A DNA stretch of 64,000 nucleotides from assembly GCA_029219385.1 (NCBI GenBank), contig JAQXTH010000034.1, positions 62,001 through 126,000 of the forward strand, written 5' to 3'. Source of the DNA: Prevotellaceae bacterium (GTDB taxonomy: Bacteria > Bacteroidota > Bacteroidia > Bacteroidales > Bacteroidaceae). Below, one piece after another: positions 1 to 8,436 of the stretch. Position 1 is the first letter of the stretch. Each line of letters starts with the position of its first letter. The notes under the pieces were generated by a model that had not been told where the DNA came from, did no database searches, and saw nothing but the letters and a program-made list of their open reading frames with translations. The position numbers and the translations under genes were made by a program.

Positions 1-321
1 CACGGAGTGCGTTATTTCAACGAACTCACCAACATGGCCTGCCTCACCGAAGAAGTAGGCGAACTCGCACGAATTATAGCCCGCAAATATGGAGAGCAGT
101 CGTTTAAAGATGGAGAAAAACACGACCTCTCCGAAGAAATGGCCGACGTGCTATGGGTCTTGATTTGCCTCGCCAACCAAACCGGTGTAGACCTTGACAA
201 GGCACTCAACAAATCATTTGCCAAAAAGACCGCAAGAGACTCGCAAAGACATAAAAACAACCCTAAATTAAACACTATAAAAAATGACACCACATCTTCA
301 CCAGCACAGCCATCATTGTGA
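1..321 (+). CDS. MazG-like nucleotide pyrophosphohydrolase (5' end missing)
   Basis: The reading frame is open from base 1, so the gene begins before the window; the GTG at 7 is internal. The visible 107 residues carry the MazG-type all-alpha fold signature: an EEVGELA helix near the start and a later SEEMADVLW helix, whose acidic residues bind Mg2+ in this family. Members hydrolyse non-canonical or excess NTPs to NMP and pyrophosphate. The lysine- and asparagine-rich C-terminal tail is not part of the fold. The stop overlaps the start of deoC by 38 bases, so the two are probably co-transcribed and translationally coupled. Family is fairly certain, substrate unknown. Confidence 0.8.
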   Translation, partial: HGVRYFNELTNMACLTEEVGELARIIARKYGEQSFKDGEKHDLSEEMADVLWVLICLANQTGVDLDKALNKSFAKKTARDSQRHKNNPKLNTIKNDTTSSPAQPSL

Positions 322-1225
322 ACACGAACACCCTGAATTACAATCAAAATACTCACAGGCTTTTGCCAAATTCAATCTCCACCTACACGATGAAATAGTG
401 CAGGAAGAGACAAAGAAAATTATTGATAACCATTTTGAGGAAAACAAAACCACCGATGTAATGGAATTTCTGCTCGGCACAATAGAAATCACTTCTCTCA
501 AAGTAACCGACAACGAAGACTCCATTCTGCAATTAGTGGAAAAAATCAACCATTTCACCAACGACAATCCTGCCCTGCCCCACCCTGCCGGCATTTGCGT
601 CTATCCACGTTTTGTAAGCATCGTGAGCAACAGTCTTGAGGCAGACGATATGGAAATAAGCACTGTGTGTGGCGGCTTTCCCTCTGCCCAAACTTTCCCC
701 GAAATAAAAACAATCGAAACCGCCTTGGCAATCAAAGACGGTGCAACAGAGATTGACACCGTTATGCCCGTGGGCTTTTTTTTGGCAGAAGACTACGACA
801 CTGTCTACAACGAAATAGACGAAATTAAGCTCTCCTGTGGCCAAGAAACCCCTCTCAAGGTGATATTGGAGGTCGGAGCCCTGCAAACGGCTGTAAACGT
901 GAAAAAAGCGGCAATTTTGGCAATCTACAGTGGGGCCGACTATATCAAAACCTCCACAGGCAAGATAGAACCGGGTGCTACTCCGGCCGCAGTCTACGTG
1001 ATGTGTGAAACAATCAAAGAATACTACAACCTCACCGGAACCCGGATAGGCATTAAAATTGCAGGTGGAGTACGCACCACCGACGACGCAATTAAATACT
1101 ATACAATAGTAAAAGAAGTTTTGGGCATGGAATGGCTTGACAAAAATCTATTTCGCATCGGGGCAAGCGGCCTCGCAAACAACCTGCTATCTGATATTTG
1201 TGGCAAAAAGATAAATCTTTTCTGA
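284..1225 (+). CDS. deoC: Deoxyribose-phosphate aldolase
   Basis: Cleaves 2-deoxyribose-5-phosphate to glyceraldehyde-3-phosphate and acetaldehyde in deoxynucleoside catabolism; cytosolic class I aldolase. The 313-residue product has the TIM-barrel motifs: EIDTVMPVG around residue 158 (catalytic Asp), the Schiff-base lysine in YIKTSTGK (K222) and the second lysine in GIKIAGGVRT (K258). It is longer than the roughly 220-260 aa E. coli-type enzyme because of an extra N-terminal part of about 70 residues that opens with a histidine-rich stretch (HLHQHSHHCEHEH), possibly metal-binding. The start overlaps the MazG-like gene. A strong terminator follows 25 bp after the stop. Confidence 0.95.
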   Translation: MTPHLHQHSHHCEHEHPELQSKYSQAFAKFNLHLHDEIVQEETKKIIDNHFEENKTTDVMEFLLGTIEITSLKVTDNEDSILQLVEKINHFTNDNPALPHPAGICVYPRFVSIVSNSLEADDMEISTVCGGFPSAQTFPEIKTIETALAIKDGATEIDTVMPVGFFLAEDYDTVYNEIDEIKLSCGQETPLKVILEVGALQTAVNVKKAAILAIYSGADYIKTSTGKIEPGATPAAVYVMCETIKEYYNLTGTRIGIKIAGGVRTTDDAIKYYTIVKEVLGMEWLDKNLFRIGASGLANNLLSDICGKKINLF

Positions 1226-1249
1226 AGCCCCACCCCGTCAACGCAACAC

Positions 1250-1293
1250 AAAGAGGAACTGAGTTTTAAACCAATTCAGTTCCTCTTTTTTTT
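1250..1293 (+). terminator. Rho-independent terminator after deoC
   Basis: The stem AAAGAGGAACTGA pairs with TTCAGTTCCTCTTT across a 10-12 nt loop and is followed by an eight-T run on the + strand. It separates deoC from the convergent polA. Confidence 0.9.
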
Positions 1294-1314
1294 GTGGTTT
1301 ATCCTTTTATCTTG

Positions 1315-4104
1315 TCAATGGGCCTCAAGCCAATTATCGCCCCAACCACAATCAGCTTTCAAGGGCACTCTGAGGGAATAAGAATGCTCCATTTCAAATC
1401 TCACAATCTCCTCTACCCTCTCTCTTTCCTCGGGCAATACGCTGAAATTCAATTCGTCGTGCACCTGCAATATCATCTTCGACCTTAATCCCTCATTTCT
1501 GAACCGATTGTATATATTAACCATTGCTATTTTAATAATGTCAGAAGCCGAACCCTGAATAGGCGCATTGACAGCGTTTCGTTCTGCATATCCGCGCACA
1601 ACAGCATTATGAGAATTTATATCGGGCAAATATCTGCGACGCCTGAAAATCGTCTCCACATAGCCGTCGCGCTTTGCCTTTTCCTTGCAATTTTCTATAT
1701 AATCGCGTATCTGCGGATAAGTCCTGAAATATCCCTCTATCAAGTCCTTAGCCTCACTTCTACTCACTCCCATGCGTTGTGAAAGACCAAAGGCAGAGAT
1801 GCCATAAATAATACCAAAATTAGCCGTTTTTGCCTTTCGTCGTTCGTCTGTTGTGACATCAGCGATGTTCTTATGATATATTTTGGCGGCAGTAGCAGCA
1901 TGAATATCGTCACCCTCAAGAAACGCCTCAATCATATTCTTATCGCCGGATAGATGAGCCATTAACCTCAACTCTATCTGAGAATAATCAGCCGAGAAAA
2001 ACACTTGTCCCTCGTCGGGAATAAATGCCTTGCGAATTTCCTTACCATCATCTCCTCTGACCGGTATATTTTGCAAATTAGGATTGCTCGACGACAAACG
2101 ACCGGTGGCCGTAACCGCTTGATTAAACGATGAATGAATGTGACCCGTTGAATTATTTATCAGAGTAGGAAGAGAGTCGATATAAGTACTCAACAACTTC
2201 TTCATTCCACGATATTTTAAAATATAATCAACCACCGGACTAAGACTTCTAAGGTTTTCGAGCACCTCCTCACTCGTGACATATTGGCCCTTTTTAGTCT
2301 TCTTTGCTTTAGGGTCGAGTTTTAGTTTATCAAACAAAATTTCACCAACCTGCTTGGGCGAAGAAATATTGAATTGCTCCCCACAAAGACTGTATGCACG
2401 GTCTTCATATTCAGTCATTCGCGCAGTAAACAGTCGAGAAGTCTCTGCCAGCGAAGCTGTATTTATTTTTACTCCGGTTTTCTCCATATCGGCCAACACA
2501 AAAGCCAACGGCAATTCTGTCGCTTCATAAAAATCCGCCACACCCTCGTCTTGCATTGCCTTTTTTAAAATCGGATATAAACGATATATTGCCTCTGCCT
2601 CTTGCGCAAAAAATTGCGAAGCCAAAGATAAAGAAAGTTTAGATGCGTCTTGCTCTGTTTTCCATTTTGCACCATAAACCAAATCATATCCCATTGTTGG
2701 AGAACCGAGATAGGCCTCAGACAAGCGATATAACGAATGCTGCAACTCCGGTTGCAAAACATAATGAGCCAACATGGTGTCAAAAACCCCCACCCCAATC
2801 TCAATGCCTCGCTTAGACAACAAACGACACGAATGTTTCAAATCGTGACAAATTTTCAACACTTCTCTCTTCTGAAACAAAGTTTTGAGCAATTCAACCA
2901 AATTAACATTTTTTTGTTCTTTCGCGCCAAACGGCAGATAGAATGGCTTGCTTTGGCCATCAAAAAATGCGAAACCACAAATTTGTGCTTCATTAGGATT
3001 TATTGATGTTGCAGCAAGGCTAAAAGCGAATTTTCCGCAAGTCAAAAGTTTTCGCAATTTTTCGACTTGTTCTTCTTCTTTTTCAACAAGTTCACACTCT
3101 GCTTTTGACAAATCTACACCGTTTAAATTCGCTTCGTTTTGATTTTCCGATAATTCGTCGGCATCTGTCGCAAAGAGATCGAGTTGAATTGGCACATTTT
3201 CTCGATGCTCCGAATTGGCAATTGAAGAAACCGCTGCCTCGACCGTGATTTTCTTAATGAGCGAATAAAACTCAAGATCCTTAAAAATCTCAACAAGCTT
3301 GTCGGTATCGGGCTTTTTCAATAAAAATTTGTCGGCTTCGAAATCAAGAGGCACGTCTGTTTTGATTTTCACCAAAAATTTTGAAAACAACACCTGCTCT
3401 TTATTAGCCTCGATTTTTTCTCTCAGCTTACCTTTGATTTTAGATGTGTCTTGATATATGTCTTCAATCGACTCATATTTTTGCAGCAATCCGCAAGCGG
3501 TCTTCTCTCCCACCCCCGGGCAACCCGGCACATTATCGACCGCGTCACCCATCAGTCCCAAAATATCTACCACCTGTTTGGGAGAAGCAATGCCATAGTG
3601 CTCACAAACAGTTTGAGCGTCTAAAATCTCAGCACTGTTTTTACCCATGCCCGGTTTGTAAATATATATATTGTCGCCCACCAATTGGCGATAATCCTTG
3701 TCGGGGGTCATCATATAAGTCTCTATGCCCTCTTGTGCAGCCTTCACTGCAATTGTGCCAATCACGTCATCTGCCTCAAAGCCCTCTACCTCGAGCAACT
3801 CAATGTTATATGCCTTGATAATATCTTTTATCACCGGCACACTCCACCTTATATCCTCCGGAGTTTCTTCGCGCTGTGCCTTATATTCGGGATAAACCTC
3901 ATGTCTGAAAGTCTTGCCCTTGGGGTCAAAAGCCACCGCAATATGAGTTGGTTTTTCTTTTTGCAAAATCTCCTGCAAAGTATTGACAAAACCAAACACT
4001 GCCGAGGTGTTTTGCTTTTTGGAATTTATTCGCGGACTGCGTATCAAACCATAATAAGCCCTATATATAAGCGCATAAGCGTCAAGCAAAAACAATTTTT
4101 TCAT
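1315..4104 (-). CDS. polA: DNA polymerase I, proofreading residues apparently lost
   Basis: Replication and repair polymerase for Okazaki-fragment processing and gap filling. N-terminal 5'-3' exonuclease (residues 1 to about 300) starts MKKLFLLDAYALIYRAYYG and keeps EGFEADDVIGT. The C-terminal family A polymerase (about 550-929) has SADYSQIELRLMAHLSGD, the O-helix region RRKAKTANFGIIYG and the palm motif QVHDELNF. The central DnaQ-like domain is degenerate: the Exo I position reads FAFSLAATS instead of DTE, Exo II reads CHDLKHS instead of KYD, and Exo III reads FFAQEAEAIY instead of YxxxD. Proofreading is therefore probably absent. Start chosen at the internal ATG (4104) because the family begins MKKLFLLDA; an ATG at 4113 is possible. 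Confidence 0.95.
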   Translation of the reverse strand: MKKLFLLDAYALIYRAYYGLIRSPRINSKKQNTSAVFGFVNTLQEILQKEKPTHIAVAFDPKGKTFRHEVYPEYKAQREETPEDIRWSVPVIKDIIKAYNIELLEVEGFEADDVIGTIAVKAAQEGIETYMMTPDKDYRQLVGDNIYIYKPGMGKNSAEILDAQTVCEHYGIASPKQVVDILGLMGDAVDNVPGCPGVGEKTACGLLQKYESIEDIYQDTSKIKGKLREKIEANKEQVLFSKFLVKIKTDVPLDFEADKFLLKKPDTDKLVEIFKDLEFYSLIKKITVEAAVSSIANSEHRENVPIQLDLFATDADELSENQNEANLNGVDLSKAECELVEKEEEQVEKLRKLLTCGKFAFSLAATSINPNEAQICGFAFFDGQSKPFYLPFGAKEQKNVNLVELLKTLFQKREVLKICHDLKHSCRLLSKRGIEIGVGVFDTMLAHYVLQPELQHSLYRLSEAYLGSPTMGYDLVYGAKWKTEQDASKLSLSLASQFFAQEAEAIYRLYPILKKAMQDEGVADFYEATELPLAFVLADMEKTGVKINTASLAETSRLFTARMTEYEDRAYSLCGEQFNISSPKQVGEILFDKLKLDPKAKKTKKGQYVTSEEVLENLRSLSPVVDYILKYRGMKKLLSTYIDSLPTLINNSTGHIHSSFNQAVTATGRLSSSNPNLQNIPVRGDDGKEIRKAFIPDEGQVFFSADYSQIELRLMAHLSGDKNMIEAFLEGDDIHAATAAKIYHKNIADVTTDERRKAKTANFGIIYGISAFGLSQRMGVSRSEAKDLIEGYFRTYPQIRDYIENCKEKAKRDGYVETIFRRRRYLPDINSHNAVVRGYAERNAVNAPIQGSASDIIKIAMVNIYNRFRNEGLRSKMILQVHDELNFSVLPEERERVEEIVRFEMEHSYSLRVPLKADCGWGDNWLEAH

Positions 4105-4165
4105 AATCAACATAATTTTGATGTAAAATTAAGTATTTCATGCGACTTGGAACGCGAATTATTAC

Positions 4166-4173
4166 TAAATTTG
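4166..4173 (+). promoter_or_regulatory. Bacteroidetes -7 box (TAAATTTG)
   Basis: Matches TAnnTTTG and lies 17 bp before the GTG at 4191. A TTG sits at 4147-4149 but is closer than the usual 19-21 bp. The box argues that translation starts at 4191 and not at the ATG at 4140, which would lie upstream of the transcript. Confidence 0.45.
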
Positions 4174-4190
4174 CCAATAAAATTGAAATA

Positions 4191-5162
4191 GTGAATAATA
4201 TTACACAAATACGCAAACCCATCGAAAAAGAGTTGGAAAAGTTTGACTCTCTCTTTGAGTCTACACTAAACAACGCTGATGGTTTGCTCGGACAAATCTG
4301 CTCCGGCATAAAAGAGCGCAAAGGCAAACTGATGCGCCCCATTTTAGTTTTGCTCATTGCAAAAGAGTGGGGCGAAGTAAATATGCCGGCCTACTATTCG
4401 GCTCTCACTCTCGAACTACTCCACAACGCTTCGCTCGTTCACGACGATATTGTGGACGAAAGCGATGAGCGAAGAGGCAAACCCTCGGTGAGAGCCATGT
4501 TTGGCAACAAAGCCGCTGTTTTGGCAGGCGACTTTCTGCTATCGTCTGCACTTGAAACTGCCTCTTTATCAAACAACATACGCATTGTCAACAATGTCTC
4601 CATATTAGGAAAACAATTGTCTGAGGGAGAAATCATTCAACTCACTAAAACACGCCACACCGACTTTAGCGAAGAAACCTATTATCAGGTGATACGCCTC
4701 AAAACGGCCTCGCTCTTCAATTCGGCGGCACAACTCGGTGCCATTTCAGCCTCCCAAAACGAAGAGACCATAGTGCGCATGGGGCGTTTGGGCGATATCA
4801 TCGGCGTGTGTTTCCAAATACGCGACGACATTTTCGACTACTACGACAATAACGTGGGCAAACCCACCGGCAGCGACATGGCAGAAGGCAAACTCACACT
4901 GCCCGCTCTTTATGCCATCAACTCCACCAACAACAAAGAAATACTCGAAATCGCAGGCAAAATTAAGCAAGGCACTGCCACCCCCACAGAAATAGCCTCA
5001 CTCATCGAGTTTACAAAGCTGCATGGTGGTATTGAATATGCCCAAAAATGTATGAACGATTTTGCCAATGAAGCCAAAACACTTATTACCGATTTCAAAA
5101 ATCAAGAAGTGAAACAAGCCCTCACTGCATATATTGATTATGTAAACAGTCGCACAAAATAA
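4191..5162 (+). CDS. Polyprenyl (octaprenyl-type) diphosphate synthase
   Basis: Trans-isoprenyl diphosphate synthase that condenses IPP units onto an allylic diphosphate to make the isoprenoid side chain of menaquinone. Both Asp-rich motifs are present: LVHDDIVDESDERRGKPS (FARM) and FQIRDDIFDYYDN (SARM), with a GKLMRPIL motif near the N terminus. GTG at 4191 gives a product starting MNNITQIRKPIEKEL, as in Bacteroides homologues; the frame is open to an ATG at 4140, but a promoter box lies inside that extension. Convergent with dprA, with 39 bp between. Chain length cannot be read from sequence. Confidence 0.9.
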   Translation: MNNITQIRKPIEKELEKFDSLFESTLNNADGLLGQICSGIKERKGKLMRPILVLLIAKEWGEVNMPAYYSALTLELLHNASLVHDDIVDESDERRGKPSVRAMFGNKAAVLAGDFLLSSALETASLSNNIRIVNNVSILGKQLSEGEIIQLTKTRHTDFSEETYYQVIRLKTASLFNSAAQLGAISASQNEETIVRMGRLGDIIGVCFQIRDDIFDYYDNNVGKPTGSDMAEGKLTLPALYAINSTNNKEILEIAGKIKQGTATPTEIASLIEFTKLHGGIEYAQKCMNDFANEAKTLITDFKNQEVKQALTAYIDYVNSRTK

Positions 5163-5201
5163 TTTAACCCAAATCGCTCGTTAGTTTTTTGGAATTAAAA
5201 A

Positions 5202-6326
5202 CTAAACAACAGTCGTCTTTCTCCACTTTGCTCCCGGCAAACTGCGTGCCAACCCCTTGAAATCCAATTCTCCCAACACCGACATCAGCATGGAAACCTC
5301 CAGGCCGGTCTCTTCAATCAACACCGACAAATGTTTTGGTTCCTCAGCCAAACAAGCATAAACACGGCTCTCCTCATCGCTCAAAACACAATCAAAAAGC
5401 GAGGGTAGGGCAGTTGTTTCCAAGTCTGGCAAATCCCAACCCACCGCCTTTATTAAATCGTCGGCCGATGTAATCATTGCCGCCCTATTATCTGCTATCA
5501 AACGGTTGCAACCCTTTGATTTTTCATCGTTTGCCCTGCCCGGAAACGCCAACACCTCCAAAGAAAACTCATTGGCAAATCGAGCCGTAGCCATTGCTCC
5601 ACCTTTCTCCTTGCTCTCTACAACAATCGTGGCTTCTGCCAATCCTGCAATAATGCGATTGCGACGCAAAAAATTATAAGGCTCTATCCTTGTCTTAGTA
5701 ATAAACTCGGTGAGCAAACCGCCACTTTGCAACATCTTTGCCGCCACATTGCGATGCGCAGACGGATAAATCGTATTGAGTCCATGAGCCAATACACCAA
5801 CCGTGGCCAATCCGTTGGTCAACGACGCACGATGAGCGTTAATGTCCGTGCCATACGCCAGCCCACTGACAATCAACACGTCGGGCACCTTGCGTGCCAA
5901 CTCGCCCACAAGAACCTCCGTCATATCGCGCCCATAAGCCGTGGCATCGCGAGTGCCCACAATGCTTATAATATGATGACTGTTTAAATTGGCATTGCCC
6001 TTAAAAAACAAAACAATCGGTGCCGTATCACACACCTCACGCAAACGAATAGGGTAGGAGGGAGACCCTATTTCTATACATTCAATTTTGTGTTTTTCAG
6101 CATATTCTGCCTCTTCTTCTGCCAGACCTCTGAAATGAGCAATCTGCTCTTTTTCAATCGAAAACGACTTGGCATTAAGGTCTGCCACCAAGTCTCCCAA
6201 ACAATCCGCATTGTCAAAAACCACCGTAGCCGAACCGGTCTTTTCATACAACTGTTTCACCAAAGCCAAGCGATTGGGAAACATCAAACTCAAGGCAATG
6301 GCATCGATTGTCTCTTTGGTTATCAT
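5202..6326 (-). CDS. dprA: DNA-processing protein DprA
   Basis: Binds incoming single-stranded DNA and loads RecA during natural transformation; widely conserved even in species not known to be competent. The Rossmann-like domain has ISIVGTRDATAYG, then VSGLAYGTDINAH, then EFITKTRIEPYNFLRRNRIIAGLA, the classical DprA signature. A C-terminal winged-helix domain follows (about residues 310-374, from EESRVYACL). Located 12 bp after a thioesterase gene on the same strand and presumably in the same operon. Confidence 0.93.
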   Translation of the reverse strand: MITKETIDAIALSLMFPNRLALVKQLYEKTGSATVVFDNADCLGDLVADLNAKSFSIEKEQIAHFRGLAEEEAEYAEKHKIECIEIGSPSYPIRLREVCDTAPIVLFFKGNANLNSHHIISIVGTRDATAYGRDMTEVLVGELARKVPDVLIVSGLAYGTDINAHRASLTNGLATVGVLAHGLNTIYPSAHRNVAAKMLQSGGLLTEFITKTRIEPYNFLRRNRIIAGLAEATIVVESKEKGGAMATARFANEFSLEVLAFPGRANDEKSKGCNRLIADNRAAMITSADDLIKAVGWDLPDLETTALPSLFDCVLSDEESRVYACLAEEPKHLSVLIEETGLEVSMLMSVLGELDFKGLARSLPGAKWRKTTVV

Positions 6327-6338
6327 TTCAGTTTATGT

Positions 6339-6731
6339 TTACTTCAACATCATGTCAAGCTCAGGCGACTCTGCCAATCTGCCGTTTACCACGGCCACAG
6401 CCTCAACCGTAGCCCTGACACACAATTTTTCATCCTCCACACGATAAATGTCTTGATAAAACACATATTTCACACCCTCTTTCCTTACATTGAGACAACT
6501 GTCAAACTCTGTGTCAGAAGTAAGCGGTGTTTTATATTGCACATTGATACGCGCCACCACAGTGTCAATACCGCGCCTATGCAATTCGATGAAACTCACA
6601 CCTTTTGTAAGCAAAAACTGGTGGCGAGTATGTTCCATATAGTGCAAATAATTAGCATTGTTCACAATGCCCTCAATGTCACACTCATAATCTCTCACCG
6701 CCATTCTCAATTTAAAAATATAGTCTTTCAT
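6339..6731 (-). CDS. Hot-dog-fold acyl-CoA thioesterase (YbgC/4-HBT family)
   Basis: Predicted to hydrolyse acyl-CoA thioesters. The product keeps the family motif YECDIEGIVNNANYLHYMEHTRHQF, where the aspartate in ECDIEG occupies the catalytic position, followed by the hot-dog strands. Start set at the ATG at 6731 (MKDYIFKLRMAV) because a TAACTTTG promoter box lies just upstream at 6759-6766; the frame stays open to 6761 but that ATG overlaps the box. Pairs with dprA immediately downstream, an arrangement common in Bacteroidales. Substrate unknown. Confidence 0.85.
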   Translation of the reverse strand: MKDYIFKLRMAVRDYECDIEGIVNNANYLHYMEHTRHQFLLTKGVSFIELHRRGIDTVVARINVQYKTPLTSDTEFDSCLNVRKEGVKYVFYQDIYRVEDEKLCVRATVEAVAVVNGRLAESPELDMMLK

Positions 6732-6758
6732 CTGTATGTGCTTATCATTAGTTTTCTG

Positions 6759-6766
6759 CAAAGTTA
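6759..6766 (-). promoter_or_regulatory. -7 box TAACTTTG for the thioesterase-dprA operon
   Basis: Exact TAnnTTTG match on the minus strand, 27 bp before the chosen start codon. A TTG occurs about 22 bp upstream in a TTGGTGG context; the -33 element is therefore only plausible. Confidence 0.55.
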
Positions 6767-6907
6767 ATCAAAACTTCTTGACAACCACCAACCACCGACA
6801 AAATAATATTTCCGAGTCTCTCCCTCACAACCAAATTGTATCTATCCTAAAAGCACACCGAAAACCTTCTCAAAATCTTCACAGACACCAATATTTTTTC
6901 AAAAACA

Positions 6908-7025
6908 CCCCACAATTTTATAGTTTCCTAACTTAGGGTGCTATAGTTTCCTAACTTAGGGGACTATAGCACCCTAAGTTAGAGTGCTTAAGTATTCTAA
7001 GTTAGGAAACTATAAAATTGTGGGG
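6908..7025. repeat. Nested inverted repeat: perfect 29-bp arms with internal copies of CTAACTTAG
   Basis: The left arm 6908-6936 (CCCCACAATTTTATAGTTTC then CTAACTTAG) is a perfect reverse complement of 6997-7025. Between the arms are two more copies of the core, at 6951-6959 and, inverted, near 6973-6981, with GGGTGCTATAG facing CTATAGCACCC. Two different hairpins can form. It lies between the end of the DUF2851 gene and the thioesterase promoter, so it may terminate the former, but it is longer and more symmetric than a normal terminator. Confidence 0.85.
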
Positions 7026-7030
7026 AGCGA

Positions 7031-8338
7031 TTACATCTTTTTTTGCTTGATATAACGATAGCCGAGACGACAGCGCAAACAGTCGCGACGATTACAATAG
7101 TGGTTGGTTTGTTGCAAAACGGCCTGCGACTCGCGAGCATTAGACACCACAAGCCCCATTTGTCTCCAAAGACGTATATACTTATTGTCTTCCGGCTCCA
7201 AGGCCTCGAGCCAGGCAAGAGCCTTTTCTATAAGTTTCTTTGATCCCCGATAGCGACCATAGGCATACAACACCGGCACAACTCCATTGATAATCAATAG
7301 GTCAAGCGATTTCTTCTGCATCTTGCAACCCACAGACTCCTCCACCTCGGGAGAACACAAAATATAGTGATGTTGCCAATAGTCAGACACTCCGCCCGAC
7401 AACAACTTGCGCACTTCACCAACATCAGCAGCATCAACCAAAGACGAAAGCCTCAAATTCATGCCACAATAAAGAGCCGCAAAACGAGCCAAACGCAGGG
7501 TAGGGAAGTTCTGTGGTCTGAGCCTCATAAACTTCCACCTATATCCGCCTATGCTTTTAAGAGAAAACTTGTTGGCCAAAAAACGATATTCACCCACCAA
7601 CCTCTGATAGTAAATATCAGTGGGGGCACGCTGCTTTTGCGCCTCGCTCAAAACCGCCTCATCAAGCAAACCCGCCACACCCAAAAACATCGCCTCTATC
7701 TGAAAAAGATTGTCTCTGTGTTTGGCGGCTCCCGAATAGGGTATCTGCCTTGCCCACTCTTCAAACACACTGCTGTTGGTGCCAAAACCAAAGGCAGAAG
7801 CCATCGTGATAAACAACACGCGTTCCCAGTCAAATTCACAAAAAGCAAGACGACGCTCTATCTCAGAAACTTTGCCCTGCAAACGCTCGTCGGCCAAATA
7901 TTCAAGCCAACTCTTGGTTATCAACCGTGGCAAATCGGCCACTATGCCATAACAAGGAGGATAGTCCTCTACCGCCTGAAGTTGCTGATAATTTTCAACA
8001 ACATATTCCGGCACACTCAACACCAACTGAGGCACCTTGCGCCCCGTGGCAGTCACAACGTCTGTATCGACCGTCTCTGCCACGTGAAGCACCACATTGT
8101 TGTAGGCCTCATCTTTGTCGTGACCATGCCGATACCAATCGCTGCTGCGTGTGTGTATCTCAACGTTGCCCATCCAATCTTCATCTCCGATTATCACATC
8201 GGCACCAAAAAAATCCGGACCGGCATCCCTGTTGTGAATGCCAACCGATAAAATCTCAATCTTTTGTCCGTCGGTGGTGGTAAGACCCTCCCGAGGCATC
8301 AGCCGATTTTTCCAAACATAGTGAAGCAAACGTTCCAT
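7031..8338 (-). CDS. DUF2851 family protein
   Basis: Conserved Bacteroidetes protein of unknown function. The 435 residues include the family block HNRDAGPDFFGADVIIGDEDWMGNVEIHTRSSDWYRHGH near the N terminus, which resembles a restriction-endonuclease-like acidic core, and a cysteine pattern CNRRDCLRC near the C-terminal end that could bind metal. No signal peptide or membrane segment. The start is the ATG at 8338 (MERLLHYVWKN); the frame is open to 8419, but that stretch contains promoter boxes for both strands. Followed by the 29-bp inverted repeat. Confidence 0.85.
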   Translation of the reverse strand: MERLLHYVWKNRLMPREGLTTTDGQKIEILSVGIHNRDAGPDFFGADVIIGDEDWMGNVEIHTRSSDWYRHGHDKDEAYNNVVLHVAETVDTDVVTATGRKVPQLVLSVPEYVVENYQQLQAVEDYPPCYGIVADLPRLITKSWLEYLADERLQGKVSEIERRLAFCEFDWERVLFITMASAFGFGTNSSVFEEWARQIPYSGAAKHRDNLFQIEAMFLGVAGLLDEAVLSEAQKQRAPTDIYYQRLVGEYRFLANKFSLKSIGGYRWKFMRLRPQNFPTLRLARFAALYCGMNLRLSSLVDAADVGEVRKLLSGGVSDYWQHHYILCSPEVEESVGCKMQKKSLDLLIINGVVPVLYAYGRYRGSKKLIEKALAWLEALEPEDNKYIRLWRQMGLVVSNARESQAVLQQTNHYCNRRDCLRCRLGYRYIKQKKM

Positions 8339-8364
8339 TGTTGCAGATAGAAGCAATTTTAACA

Positions 8365-8372
8365 CAAAGTTA
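8365..8372 (-). promoter_or_regulatory. -7 box TAACTTTG upstream of the DUF2851 gene
   Basis: TAnnTTTG match on the minus strand, 26 bp before the ATG at 8338. It lies back to back with the + strand box at 8395, forming a divergent promoter region. Confidence 0.5.
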
Positions 8373-8394
8373 AAACTAATCTGCAAAGTTTCAC

Positions 8395-8402
8395 TATATT
8401 TG
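8395..8402 (+). promoter_or_regulatory. -7 box TATATTTG upstream of the HHH protein gene
   Basis: TAnnTTTG match on the + strand, 34 bp before the ATG at 8437. No clear -33 TTTG was found at the expected spacing. Confidence 0.5.
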
Positions 8403-8436
8403 TAGACAAAATAAAACAAAACTCCTCCTCTAACAG

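Noticed and set aside
4140..4190. N-terminal extension of the polyprenyl synthase from ATG 4140
   Set aside because: The extension contains a promoter box, is not shared with homologues as remembered, and the GTG at 4191 gives the expected N terminus.
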